From Chthonomonas calidirosea T49 (GTDB taxonomy: Bacteria; Armatimonadota; Chthonomonadetes; Chthonomonadales; Chthonomonadaceae): a stretch of DNA of 64,000 nt. Below the pieces are notes generated by a model that saw only the letters and a list, made by a program, of their open reading frames with translations, was not told the origin of the DNA and searched no databases. Both the position numbers and the translations under genes were made by a program. Shown here piece after piece: positions 43,745-52,083 of the stretch. Within the stretch, counting starts at the first letter, position 1. The number at the start of each line of letters is the position of its first letter. Location of the stretch: the NCBI RefSeq assembly GCF_000427095.1, contig NC_021487.1, forward strand, positions 865,719-929,718. Reading direction: 5' to 3'.

Positions 43745-44695
43745 ATGCATGTGGCACCTGGCTTGAGGTGGCTTCAAAAACAGATAGGTGTGGCCAGCAT
43801 GGTGGCGCTCGTTACTGTAGGATTGACCAACTTCGAGGCACGTGCGGATGTGCGCTCGGCCATTCCTGCGGCTATCGCTGGCTTTCGCCTCACCAGACCC
43901 GTTCAGATTTTTACGCCGAACACACTGGAAGACCATATTGACGGACAAGCCCAATCGGTTAAACGCTACCTCTTTCGAAAGTGTTACTATGCTATCTATG
44001 CCCCGGGCGGTAAAGGAGCACAGGTCATCACGGTGGATATCTACCAGATGGGTAGCCCACTCGATGCGTTCGGCTACTACAGCTATCAGCTCAGCCCCTC
44101 GGCCAAAATGGTGCGGTTCGTCCCCATCGGCGCCCAGGGGTATCTTCTCGGTGGCGGTCTCTCTTTCTGGAAAGGCCCCTTCTATGTGAACGTCAATATC
44201 GCTGCCTCCAATGCACCGGCTTCCTTCCGTACAGCTCAGATCGCCATAGCGCGCGCCGTGGCAGCGAAACTTTCCGGTACCACGCAAATGCCTGAAATGC
44301 TTCGCCTGTTACCGGCCGGCTATGTGCCCTTTAGCCAAAAGTACCAGCGACGCGATATTGCTGGTCAACGTTTTCTTCAAAACGGTGTCTCCGCCAACTA
44401 TACGTCCGCAGGACGCTATGCTGAGCTCTTTATTTGTGCCTATCCCTCTCCTGCCGCTGCTCAGCAAGCCTATAATCAGTATATGTCAGCTCTTGATAAG
44501 CCACTCATGATCGCCTCAGGGTCAAAAGTGACACTACTGAAAGGTTTAGGAGAAGGTGCCTTTTCCGTCAAAACGCGATTTAGCGGCTATGTCGTCGCAG
44601 CCCACAAAGGGCGTTATATCGTAGGAATAGATAAAGCGGTTAATCCCACCATCGCTCTAAAGCTGGTGCGTGAAGCCATAGCTAAAGTACATTAA
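43745..44695 (+). CDS. Exported DUF6599-like protein
   Basis: 316 aa with a signal peptide ending near A-R-A-D (about 35). Two related halves of roughly 130 residues can be seen, each with a Y-x-x-G or Y-S-A-G-x-Y core and a G-x-x-x-x-V-x-x-x-G-R-Y-I-V-G-like end; this layout fits DUF6599, of unknown function. It is the first gene of a tight plus-strand group with DUF362 and polyferredoxin genes (gaps of 23 and 32 bp). GAGGAG lies 9-12 nt before ATG 43745. Confidence 0.65.
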   Translation: MHVAPGLRWLQKQIGVASMVALVTVGLTNFEARADVRSAIPAAIAGFRLTRPVQIFTPNTLEDHIDGQAQSVKRYLFRKCYYAIYAPGGKGAQVITVDIYQMGSPLDAFGYYSYQLSPSAKMVRFVPIGAQGYLLGGGLSFWKGPFYVNVNIAASNAPASFRTAQIAIARAVAAKLSGTTQMPEMLRLLPAGYVPFSQKYQRRDIAGQRFLQNGVSANYTSAGRYAELFICAYPSPAAAQQAYNQYMSALDKPLMIASGSKVTLLKGLGEGAFSVKTRFSGYVVAAHKGRYIVGIDKAVNPTIALKLVREAIAKVH

Positions 44696-44718
44696 GCTCC
44701 CTAACGGAGGTATCGAAC

Positions 44719-45753
44719 ATGTCGGCAGATGATGCAAAAAAGCTTTCTCGACGCAAACTTCTGGAGATCGCCGGAGGAACGGCCTTTCTTGGAGGGCTTT
44801 ATAGCCTAACCTTCTTCCAAGAGGAGCGCTTCGCCAAACTTGCTAAACTACGCCCTCCCAAAAAGCCCTCTCCCACGACCCCCGACATCGTCGCGGTGGA
44901 AGGTGACCCTAAATCCTATGGGGATATCACCGAGCGGGCTATCAATGAGCTCGGAGGGATCGAACAGTTCGTTAAAAAAGGCGATAAGGTGGTTATCAGC
45001 CCCAATATGGGTTGGATGCGGACTCCCGATCAGGCCGCTACTACTCATCCGGATGTCATTCGACGTCTTGTACAACTTTGTGAACGGGCCGGAGCCTCTC
45101 GTATTACCCTCATAGACTACTCCTTGGATGACTGGAAACTCGCTTTCAAAATCTGCGGTGCAGAAGATGCTGTGAGGGGCACGAAAGCAAGCCTACTCTC
45201 CCCTGACCAACCAACGATGTACCGAGAAGTGGACATCGCCTCTGCCGTCCCTACCCATACTGTGGATGGAGCCGACTACGATCCTCTTCATCACTTCGAC
45301 CGGATCCTTCAACGCATTCCACGCGACATCATAGAGGCCGATTGCTTCATCGTGAACCCAGTGGTGAAAGACCATGAGGCCGCCGTCATTACCATCGCCA
45401 TGAAAAAGCTCATGGGCTGCATCTGGAACCGCAAAGACTATCACCGTTATGGCCTCCATAACTGCATCGCAGAGCTGAACTGCTTCCTACGCCCCACGCT
45501 CATCGTAACCGATGCCACGCGCGTTCTGCAGACACGAGGGCCCAAGGGGCCTGGCGAAACCACACAGCCTAACACTGTGGTCGCCGGCTTCGACCCGGTT
45601 GCGCTCGACTCCTACTGCACCCGGTTTCTCACCGTAAAGGGAGTGACGCCTGATATGGTGCCGCACCTGATCATCGCTAATAGCCTCGGACTAGGTCAGA
45701 TAGATACCAGCCAGTTGAACATTCGCGAAATTGCCGGCGCCAAAGGCGCCTAA
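44719..45753 (+). CDS. Tat-exported DUF362 protein
   Basis: 344 aa. S-R-R-K-L-L-E-I-A-G-G is a Tat signal. The body fits DUF362: V-V-I-S-P-N-M-G-W early, an R-x-x-x-x-x-D-Y-S motif, a central N-P-V-V-K-D-H-E and a strongly conserved M-K-K-L-M-G-C-I-W-N-R-K, then D-A-T-R-V-L-Q-T-R-G-P and P-V-A-L-D. DUF362 proteins commonly occur with ferredoxins and iron-sulfur enzymes; the reaction is not known. Start ATG 44719 has GGAGG 10 nt upstream. It sits between the DUF6599-like and polyferredoxin genes. Confidence 0.85.
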   Translation: MSADDAKKLSRRKLLEIAGGTAFLGGLYSLTFFQEERFAKLAKLRPPKKPSPTTPDIVAVEGDPKSYGDITERAINELGGIEQFVKKGDKVVISPNMGWMRTPDQAATTHPDVIRRLVQLCERAGASRITLIDYSLDDWKLAFKICGAEDAVRGTKASLLSPDQPTMYREVDIASAVPTHTVDGADYDPLHHFDRILQRIPRDIIEADCFIVNPVVKDHEAAVITIAMKKLMGCIWNRKDYHRYGLHNCIAELNCFLRPTLIVTDATRVLQTRGPKGPGETTQPNTVVAGFDPVALDSYCTRFLTVKGVTPDMVPHLIIANSLGLGQIDTSQLNIREIAGAKGA

Positions 45754-45785
45754 AAACCTTAGCTGTTTCGCAGGAGATAGGGGAA

Positions 45786-47915
45786 ATGGCCGACATACCT
45801 CAGGAGTTTCCTAAAATGGGTGGTTGCAGCTGCGGCAGCTGTGGCTGCAGTGGACAGCGGGCTACCAACAACCTTATTCGCGGCATAGATATTGGCCTTC
45901 GTAAACGCGAGAGCGCCGCCCAAAAGGTTGCCGAACCTAAAGAAACGGTTCCACAAGGCACCGTAGTACAACGCAATACCGAGGCTGCCTACACCCGCTT
46001 CACCGCCGAGCAGAAGCGCAAGATGCGCCAGGAACCCGGCAATAAAGCCGCCCACCGCATCGTGCTGATACGTCGGGCCGTCCAAATAACAACGTTCCTA
46101 CTGTTCGTGCTTTTCTTCTTCATGACCACCCAAGGCAGCGAAGGGAAGTGGGGAATCAACAAAAACATCTTTATGCTGATGGATTTCCTCAATACCCTTA
46201 AAAACAGCCTGGCCTCCCACACAGTTCCTATCTATGCCATTGGGCCTGGCCTGTTCATTCTCTTGCTTACCCTTTGGGGTGGTCGTATCTTCTGCGGTTG
46301 GATATGCCCGCTTGGTACTAGCATAGATATAGCCGACCGACTGCTCTATCGCAAAGGACGCCTCTTCTACAGCAAAAAGCGCAGCGATACCCGCCGCTTC
46401 CGTAACTGGAAATATATCTATCTGCTGGTTGGCCTCGGTGCGGTGACCTTTGGCATAGACATTCTTGCCTTCGGCGACCCGATCTCTCTCATTACCCGCA
46501 CCTTTACCTTTTGCGTCTATCCACCGATTGCCTATATCTGGAACGGCATCCTTAGCGCAGCCGATGCGCTGCATGTGGGGTCGGTTCTCTATAATTTAGG
46601 CATCAATACCGATTTGTGGCGCCTCCCCACCATGCATTACTACAACGTGGTGCCCGTTATGCTGATGTTTATCGGCATCATCGCTCTTTCCGGTTACCAA
46701 GAGCGCTTCTGGTGCCGCAACCTCTGCCCCTACGGTGGACTTCTTGCCCTCATCTCCCGTATCTCTTGGCTGCGGCACTATATTAAGATGGATGGTTGTA
46801 TTCACTGCAAAAAGTGCGAAATCCAGTCCCGTATGGGCTCCTACGAGAACCTCGATAAGAACGCCAAAGGGCCGGTGATGCATAGCATCAGTGAATGCAT
46901 CCAGTGCTTCCGCTGTGAAACGATCTGTCCAACTGACGTCATCCAGATTCAAGCAAAAGTGCCGGCCTCCATTAAAGAAGCCCTCCATCTCGCTCCCAAA
47001 GGCACCGCTCCCCGACCTGAACCGCAGACCGAGATAGACCTAGGGCGTCGAGGCGTTATCGCCGCCATCGCTGCGGGTATCCTTTGGGGAAGCGCTGTTA
47101 AGTCCAATGCAAGCGAATATCAGGGGGTAATGCGGCGCTATAACCGCAACAACAAAGCGATGCGCCCGCCCGGAGCCCTGCCGGAAAGCGAGTTTCTTGC
47201 TGCCTGCACGCGCTGTGCGGAATGCATGCGCGTATGCCCTACCAACGCTCTGCAGCCGGCGACCTTCGACACGGGGCTTGAGGGTTTATGGACGCCCATT
47301 CTTGTGCCGAGTATTGGCCCTTGCGCCGAGAAGTGTACCGCGTGCGGCGATGTCTGCCCTACCGGAGCGATTCGCCCATTCACTTGGCAAGATAAGCGTT
47401 ATAAGATCAAGATGGGTCTGGCCAATGTAGACCACTCTACCTGCGTCGCATGGAACGGTGGGCGCGACTGCATTGTCTGCGCTGAAGTCTGCCCCTACTC
47501 TGCCGTCGTTTTCCGAGATACCTGGGACGATACCCTACCACGCGATCCTTCCTTGCCCATCGATCACGTGGGGCCTGATGGAAAACCGGACAATCGTGGC
47601 CGCTACAAGCGCGTACCTACCGTAGATGAAAAGCTCTGCACCGGCTGTGGCCTTTGTGAATACCACTGTCCGGTTCTTCCAAACCATGCCATTGTCGTCT
47701 ACACATTCCAAGAAGACCGCGATTACAAGCCACCCAAAGAGAACTGGTGGGACGGTTTCTATCGCGGCGACTGGGATAAACGCAAAGACATCGGGAAAGA
47801 TGCCGAATATGCGGCCACAAAAGCTGAGATCGCTAAGCACATCGCGATTACCGGTCCGCAAGGTTCGGCGAATCCAAACGCAGAATATAATCCGAACCCT
47901 AATCCAGGGCAGTAG
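45786..47915 (+). CDS. Membrane polyferredoxin (NapH-like membrane part fused to NapG-like Fe-S domains)
   Basis: 709 aa. It opens with an unusual cysteine cluster GGCSCGSCGCSG (12-23). The membrane part (about 90-330) has about five helices and NapH/RdxA-like CGWICPLG and CRNLCPYG motifs. [4Fe-4S] motifs follow: a short C-x2-C-x2-C, then SECIQCFRCETICPT, ACTRCAECMRVCPT, C-x3-C-T-A-C-G-D-V-C-P-T, a C-x9-C-I-V-C-A-E-V-C-P variant, and LCTGCGLCEYHCP. A hydrophobic segment near 425-440 may cross the membrane a further time. I infer electron transfer from quinol or a cytoplasmic donor across the membrane, with the exported DUF362 and DUF6599-like proteins as partners. Start ATG 45786 has AGGAG/AGGGG upstream. 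A close paralog of the NapGH/MauMN family, not nitrate specific here. Confidence 0.85.
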   Translation: MADIPQEFPKMGGCSCGSCGCSGQRATNNLIRGIDIGLRKRESAAQKVAEPKETVPQGTVVQRNTEAAYTRFTAEQKRKMRQEPGNKAAHRIVLIRRAVQITTFLLFVLFFFMTTQGSEGKWGINKNIFMLMDFLNTLKNSLASHTVPIYAIGPGLFILLLTLWGGRIFCGWICPLGTSIDIADRLLYRKGRLFYSKKRSDTRRFRNWKYIYLLVGLGAVTFGIDILAFGDPISLITRTFTFCVYPPIAYIWNGILSAADALHVGSVLYNLGINTDLWRLPTMHYYNVVPVMLMFIGIIALSGYQERFWCRNLCPYGGLLALISRISWLRHYIKMDGCIHCKKCEIQSRMGSYENLDKNAKGPVMHSISECIQCFRCETICPTDVIQIQAKVPASIKEALHLAPKGTAPRPEPQTEIDLGRRGVIAAIAAGILWGSAVKSNASEYQGVMRRYNRNNKAMRPPGALPESEFLAACTRCAECMRVCPTNALQPATFDTGLEGLWTPILVPSIGPCAEKCTACGDVCPTGAIRPFTWQDKRYKIKMGLANVDHSTCVAWNGGRDCIVCAEVCPYSAVVFRDTWDDTLPRDPSLPIDHVGPDGKPDNRGRYKRVPTVDEKLCTGCGLCEYHCPVLPNHAIVVYTFQEDRDYKPPKENWWDGFYRGDWDKRKDIGKDAEYAATKAEIAKHIAITGPQGSANPNAEYNPNPNPGQ

Positions 47916-47932
47916 ATGTAGTACATGCAGAG

Positions 47933-48328
47933 ATGAAGCATAGCGCTGCTTCTGATCTGATCGTTTCTTGGGCGCCTCCAGAGTGGTTCTGCAATAGCTT
48001 TCCTCTTGAGGCGCCCGATCAACGGATTATGACAATGGAACGGTTGGTTTTCCTTCTCCAAACTCTCCTCGACGCAACGTCTGAAGAGAACTATACCCCT
48101 CTGCAAAAGGTGCTGCATGTTGCGCATATTCTAGTGACAATGCAGGGTAATGACGGCCTTTGGCCATCTGAGTTCGACCTCGTAACTGCGGCACCGCTTT
48201 CTCCAAAAAGAAGTGATGCACCGCTTCCACTTTTTCAACGACTTAACGCGATGCTTGCCTCCTCTGAATTCGAGCACTCTCTTCGCTATACCCAGGAAAA
48301 AAGCAGGGATCGAGCTAAGAGAAAATAG
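47933..48328 (+). CDS. Small hypothetical protein after the polyferredoxin gene
   Basis: 131 aa. Starts 17 bp after the polyferredoxin stop; the ribosome site is weak and a later start at the ATG pair near 48029 is possible. It has a leucine-rich helix and a V-A-H-I-L-V-T-M-Q-G-N-D-G-L-W-P-S segment. No family recognised. The last 14 bp overlap apbE on the other strand. Confidence 0.45.
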   Translation: MKHSAASDLIVSWAPPEWFCNSFPLEAPDQRIMTMERLVFLLQTLLDATSEENYTPLQKVLHVAHILVTMQGNDGLWPSEFDLVTAAPLSPKRSDAPLPLFQRLNAMLASSEFEHSLRYTQEKSRDRAKRK

Positions 48329-49295
48329 GCATTCGCTCCAGAGGAATTTCCGTTTGCGTTTCAGAAAAGTGACTGCCAAACAGATAGATTCGTCTTTGCT
48401 CTTTTGTCATCTCTATCAGCAAGGCCGAATAGATGCCTAATGGCTCTTGAAGAAGCTGAGGAGATGCAGCGCTTCCCAAAACAAGCAGAGCGGTGGAGAT
48501 CGCATCTCCCTCCATCGCAAATTCGGTGACGGTAGCTGCCAGCTGTACTCCCTCAATGGGTCGTCCACTGCTTGGCTCAATCACATGCCCGTAGCGCCTG
48601 CCATCTACCTCGAACCACCTGCCATGTGGCGCCGACACCGAGAGCGCTGCATCCCTTAACTCTGCCACAGCCACCACGGCCTGTTCAGTACCGTTAGGAT
48701 CGCGTAGTGCGACACGCCACCCACTATCCCCCTTCGGAGTTCCTAACGCGTACACCGTGCTTGAGCCGCCATGAAGCAGAGCACAGGTGATCCCATTCTC
48801 TCTCAATCGTCGAACCGCAATATCTACGGCATAGCCTTTGCCAATAGCTCCCGGATCAAGCGAGACCCCAGGGCGAAGAAAGCGCACGGTGCCTGCCTCC
48901 TCATCTAGCTCCACCAGCTGCATCCCTACCGCTGCTCGTGTCTCCTCGATCTCCGTCTCAGAAGGCATACGTTTTACCTCTCCACACGTACGCCATAAAC
49001 GCACAAGCGGCCCTATGGTCATGTCAAAGGCGCCGGAGGTCAGCAGAGACAGTCGCTTCGCGGCCTTGAGAAGAGAAAATACCTCCGGCACCACATAGAC
49101 CGCACGCTCCGCTGCCATTCGATTAACACGCGCCAGCTCACTTGTTGGGCGATAAATGCTCAAAAGCTCCTCGATGCGAGTGATCTCTCGGAGGGCCTCC
49201 TCTCCGGCAGCTCTTAGGTAGACCTCATCCTCTCCCACCAAAATCAGCTCAAACCGTGTGGCCATGGCATAGCAAGCCAAACGCACTTCGGGCAT
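48315..49295 (-). CDS. apbE: FAD:protein FMN transferase (ApbE)
   Basis: 326 aa. ApbE attaches FMN covalently to Thr/Ser of exported flavoproteins such as Rnf or NosR-type proteins. Family motifs: A-M-A-T-R-F-E at the start, E-E-L-L-S-I-Y, G-A-F-D-M-T-I-G-P-L-V-R-L-W (about 90), L-D-P-G-A-I-G-K-G-Y-A-V-D (about 145), H-G-G-S-S, and Y-G-H-V-I-E-P-S-S-G-R-P-I (about 235). The usual T-S-G before that is S-V-S-A here. No lipobox or clear signal peptide is seen with this start. ATG 49295 has AAGGA 9 nt upstream; longer starts read through a strong hairpin. No FMN-binding target domain (D-x-x-T-G-A-T type) is in the window. Confidence 0.85.
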   Translation of the reverse strand: MPEVRLACYAMATRFELILVGEDEVYLRAAGEEALREITRIEELLSIYRPTSELARVNRMAAERAVYVVPEVFSLLKAAKRLSLLTSGAFDMTIGPLVRLWRTCGEVKRMPSETEIEETRAAVGMQLVELDEEAGTVRFLRPGVSLDPGAIGKGYAVDIAVRRLRENGITCALLHGGSSTVYALGTPKGDSGWRVALRDPNGTEQAVVAVAELRDAALSVSAPHGRWFEVDGRRYGHVIEPSSGRPIEGVQLAATVTEFAMEGDAISTALLVLGSAASPQLLQEPLGIYSALLIEMTKEQRRIYLFGSHFSETQTEIPLERMPIFS

Positions 49296-49313
49296 CGCCG
49301 CAAATCCTTCTCC

Positions 49314-49350
49314 GAAAATACTGTCCATGGGCACTGCAACCCATGGACAG
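49314..49350 (-). terminator. Strong hairpin between Gfo/Idh and apbE genes
   Basis: A perfect 11-bp inverted repeat (49321-49331 with 49340-49350, 8-nt loop) is followed on the minus strand by TATTTTC. It lies 32 bp past the Gfo/Idh stop and just before the apbE ribosome site, so it acts as a terminator or as an attenuator for apbE. Confidence 0.65.
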
Positions 49351-49381
49351 CATCCGTTTTCTTTAGCAAACACAGGTCTGG

Positions 49382-50716
49382 TTAAATAAGGCGCAGTCGT
49401 TCGGTATCGAAGAGCACCTCGCGGTTCTCACGATACGCTATCTCTCCCATTCCAATAGCAACCTGTACCTTCGCCGCCAAATCCACGTTGGCGTTGGGCA
49501 CTTTGGTACGATCGCGTACACAATCGAGAAAGTTCTTTTCATGGTTATCTATCGCCTCGCTCGCCCCTGGCACATGCTCGTTGAGCGGGTCTACCTGATC
49601 GGCGTAGGGCGGCTGCGGGATGATCTGGATGTTGCCACCTCCAAACATCGCAAACTCGATGGTAGCCTTGTTGGTACAGATCGTCGGGGTATAGCCATGG
49701 TCGTTGTTCGTAGAGCCGGAGAGAACCACGGTGAATTGTGAAGGATATTCGATGATCATATGTACGGTATCCGGCACTTCACGGTCTTTTTGAAGCAGTA
49801 AATCACCGGCGGCTACGACACGCCGAGGCCACTCGATCTTGCCGATAGCGATGAGGAAGGGCGCAAGGACATGCGGAAAGAGGTCACTCTGAATGCCGGC
49901 AGAGTAGCTCCAGTATTTGCGCCAGCGGAAGAAACGGTCTTTGCTGAATGGGTGTTTACGCTTGCAGGGCTGCTCGAAGATATGCCAGTGGGTGTTCTCC
50001 TCGGTAGCTTGCGGCTCTAACGGATAGTAATCCCACTCACCGGATGGCGTGTTGCGGCAATACGAGCCGCGCGCCCAAACAACCTCGCCGTACTTCCCAG
50101 AGTTGATCAGCTCCGCGATGCGATGGTAGGTCGGGTCGGTCGCCCCTTGCGTGCCCATCTGTAGAACGCGCTTGGTACGCTCCACCGTCTCCTTGATCTT
50201 GAGAGCAGGCTCGACACCCTTACAGAGCGGTTTCTCCACATAGACATCCTTGCCCGCCTCCAGACAGTCTATCGTCTGCTGAGCGTGCCAGTGCTCTGGG
50301 GTCGTTATCCAGACCACATCGATCTCTGGATGCTTTTCCAACATCTCTCGATAGTCAATGTGGCACTGGTTATCCTTAAGACCAATATGTTGTTGTGCCT
50401 CCTGTAGGTGAACCGTGTAGATGTCAGCGATGGCCACATACTCCACGTTCCACTCTTTCGCATGCTGCATTAGGAATCGGGCATGCACTCCACCTTGCCC
50501 TTCCCAGTGCGGCCCGATGTGGCCGATATGAATGCGGTCGTTGGCACCAATAACCCGTGCCATCCCAGCAGCGGTAGAGGGCATATAGGTTTTTACGGGC
50601 TCCGCCGCAGCACTCACCGCATGAACTCCTACAGCTCCTCCGACAGCGGCCCCCACGGCGGTTTTGAGAAAATCGCGACGCGAAGTGGCACCGTCTGTCC
50701 TTTCTGAACTCTTCAT
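49382..50716 (-). CDS. Tat-exported Gfo/Idh/MocA-family oxidoreductase (1)
   Basis: 444 aa. S-R-R-D-F-L-K plus a Gly/Ala-rich hydrophobic stretch is a Tat signal, so the protein is exported folded, with its NAD(P) cofactor bound. The Rossmann fold has I-G-H-I-G-P-H near residue 65, a W-I-T-T-P-E-H-W-H-A strand and the typical active-site E-K-P in V-Y-V-E-K-P-L (about 155). Family members oxidise or epimerise sugars and cyclitols. GGAGAGG precedes ATG 50716. It is the last gene of an operon with a second Gfo/Idh gene (59-bp gap) and the haem/DUF2231 membrane protein. Confidence 0.88.
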   Translation of the reverse strand: MKSSERTDGATSRRDFLKTAVGAAVGGAVGVHAVSAAAEPVKTYMPSTAAGMARVIGANDRIHIGHIGPHWEGQGGVHARFLMQHAKEWNVEYVAIADIYTVHLQEAQQHIGLKDNQCHIDYREMLEKHPEIDVVWITTPEHWHAQQTIDCLEAGKDVYVEKPLCKGVEPALKIKETVERTKRVLQMGTQGATDPTYHRIAELINSGKYGEVVWARGSYCRNTPSGEWDYYPLEPQATEENTHWHIFEQPCKRKHPFSKDRFFRWRKYWSYSAGIQSDLFPHVLAPFLIAIGKIEWPRRVVAAGDLLLQKDREVPDTVHMIIEYPSQFTVVLSGSTNNDHGYTPTICTNKATIEFAMFGGGNIQIIPQPPYADQVDPLNEHVPGASEAIDNHEKNFLDCVRDRTKVPNANVDLAAKVQVAIGMGEIAYRENREVLFDTERLRLI

Positions 50717-50775
50717 AGACTAATCCTCTCCATCTAACTTACTTGGTCATAAGAAGTTTTCTGTACGAATAACTT

Positions 50776-52047
50776 CTAGCTTAGTTGGAACCATTCCTGC
50801 TTGAACTCAAGCCGCGACCCGTTAACGATGGCCTCGTTGGTCTTAAGCGCCGCTACCGTTGCCTGATAGCCTTCCAACGGGCCCGCCTCAGAGGGTTTGC
50901 CGGAATGGATGCTGTTGACAAAGGCCTCCAAAGCGTGGTAGAGCATGGTTTTTGTAGGATCCTCCTGCTTAGCCTGGGAAGGCATTTGCCCTAGCGCCAG
51001 CAGTTTGGTGGCATCTGCAACAAGCACCACCCCTACATCATCGCCTACCGGTTCCTTGCGGGCATAGACGATCCAACCTTCTAGTGGGGCATCCGCCTCA
51101 TTAACCATCCATGCCTTGTCGCCGCGAACCAAGATGGCCGATTGGGATCCCATAAATAGATTGTAGCTATCATCAAACGAGTTGACAAGGGTGATATCGT
51201 AGACGAGATTGACACCCCCTGGATACTCGATGATGGCCTGCACCGTGTCAGGAACTTCGCGACCGTCTTTCCAAAAAAGCACCCCACCTCGACCGGTTGC
51301 CGCAACAGGCAGCCCCCCCACGTACCAGCTGGTTAAGTTGATACCATGAATGCCGATCTCACCCATAAGCCCCGGTGAGATAGCCTTATCTAAACGCCAG
51401 TTGATCTCCTGCTGACGCTGTGGATCGGGTGCAGCTCGTCGCCAGCTTGTTTTCTGATGCCACTGGGAGCGACAAGCCGCAATTGTGCCTAGGGCGTTCG
51501 ATCGAATGAACTTATACACGTGTAGACTTTGTGGGTGAACCCTCTGCTGAAGACCCGCTTGGAAGATAAGTTTTGGGGCGGCACTCTGCCCTGCCTGAGC
51601 GATCGCTTTGGCATCGTCTAGGGTGTTTGCGATAGGCGCCTCACAGTAGACATGCTTGCCGGCCTGCAGCGCATCGAGTACGATCTGCTTATGTTGATGT
51701 GTGGGGGTTGCCACGACCACCGCCTGTACGTTTTTATCTTCCAGTAACTGCCGATAGTCGCTATAGGCAGCAGCTTTTGGAGCTGCCTCTTGGGTCCGTT
51801 TCAAAAATGGCTCGTAAATATCGCAGATGGCTACAGGCGGCAACGTTGCCAAATGGTTGAGGGTATTAACCACCTCTCGACCGCGCTCCCCTAAACCGAT
51901 GACACCACATCCTATTGGCGGCCCTGAAGGTGCATCGCCGGCACCGGCATTGGCCTCCTGCGCAAAGAGCGCAACAGGCTGCGAGGAGAGCCCGGCCATA
52001 GCCAGAGTGGTTAAGGTCGAACTTTTTAAAAAGTCTCTCCGATTCAT
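50776..52047 (-). CDS. Tat-exported Gfo/Idh/MocA-family oxidoreductase (2), EKP motif changed to EAP
   Basis: 423 aa. N-R-R-D-F-L-K followed by a hydrophobic stretch and A-L-F-A cleavage region is a Tat signal. The Rossmann motif is G-V-I-G-L-G-E-R-G (about 48), and V-V-A-T-P-T-H-Q-H is as expected, but the catalytic E-K-P is Y-C-E-A-P-I: the lysine that normally helps proton transfer is Ala. A His pair in G-I-H-G-I-N (about 240) is retained. It may be a partner or binding subunit, or use a different base. AAAGGA precedes ATG 52047. It is 36 bp after the cytochrome/DUF2231 gene. Confidence 0.87.
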   Translation of the reverse strand: MNRRDFLKSSTLTTLAMAGLSSQPVALFAQEANAGAGDAPSGPPIGCGVIGLGERGREVVNTLNHLATLPPVAICDIYEPFLKRTQEAAPKAAAYSDYRQLLEDKNVQAVVVATPTHQHKQIVLDALQAGKHVYCEAPIANTLDDAKAIAQAGQSAAPKLIFQAGLQQRVHPQSLHVYKFIRSNALGTIAACRSQWHQKTSWRRAAPDPQRQQEINWRLDKAISPGLMGEIGIHGINLTSWYVGGLPVAATGRGGVLFWKDGREVPDTVQAIIEYPGGVNLVYDITLVNSFDDSYNLFMGSQSAILVRGDKAWMVNEADAPLEGWIVYARKEPVGDDVGVVLVADATKLLALGQMPSQAKQEDPTKTMLYHALEAFVNSIHSGKPSEAGPLEGYQATVAALKTNEAIVNGSRLEFKQEWFQLS

Positions 52048-52083
52048 CTTGTCCTTTCCTCGATTAATCTCCTTTTACAATGC

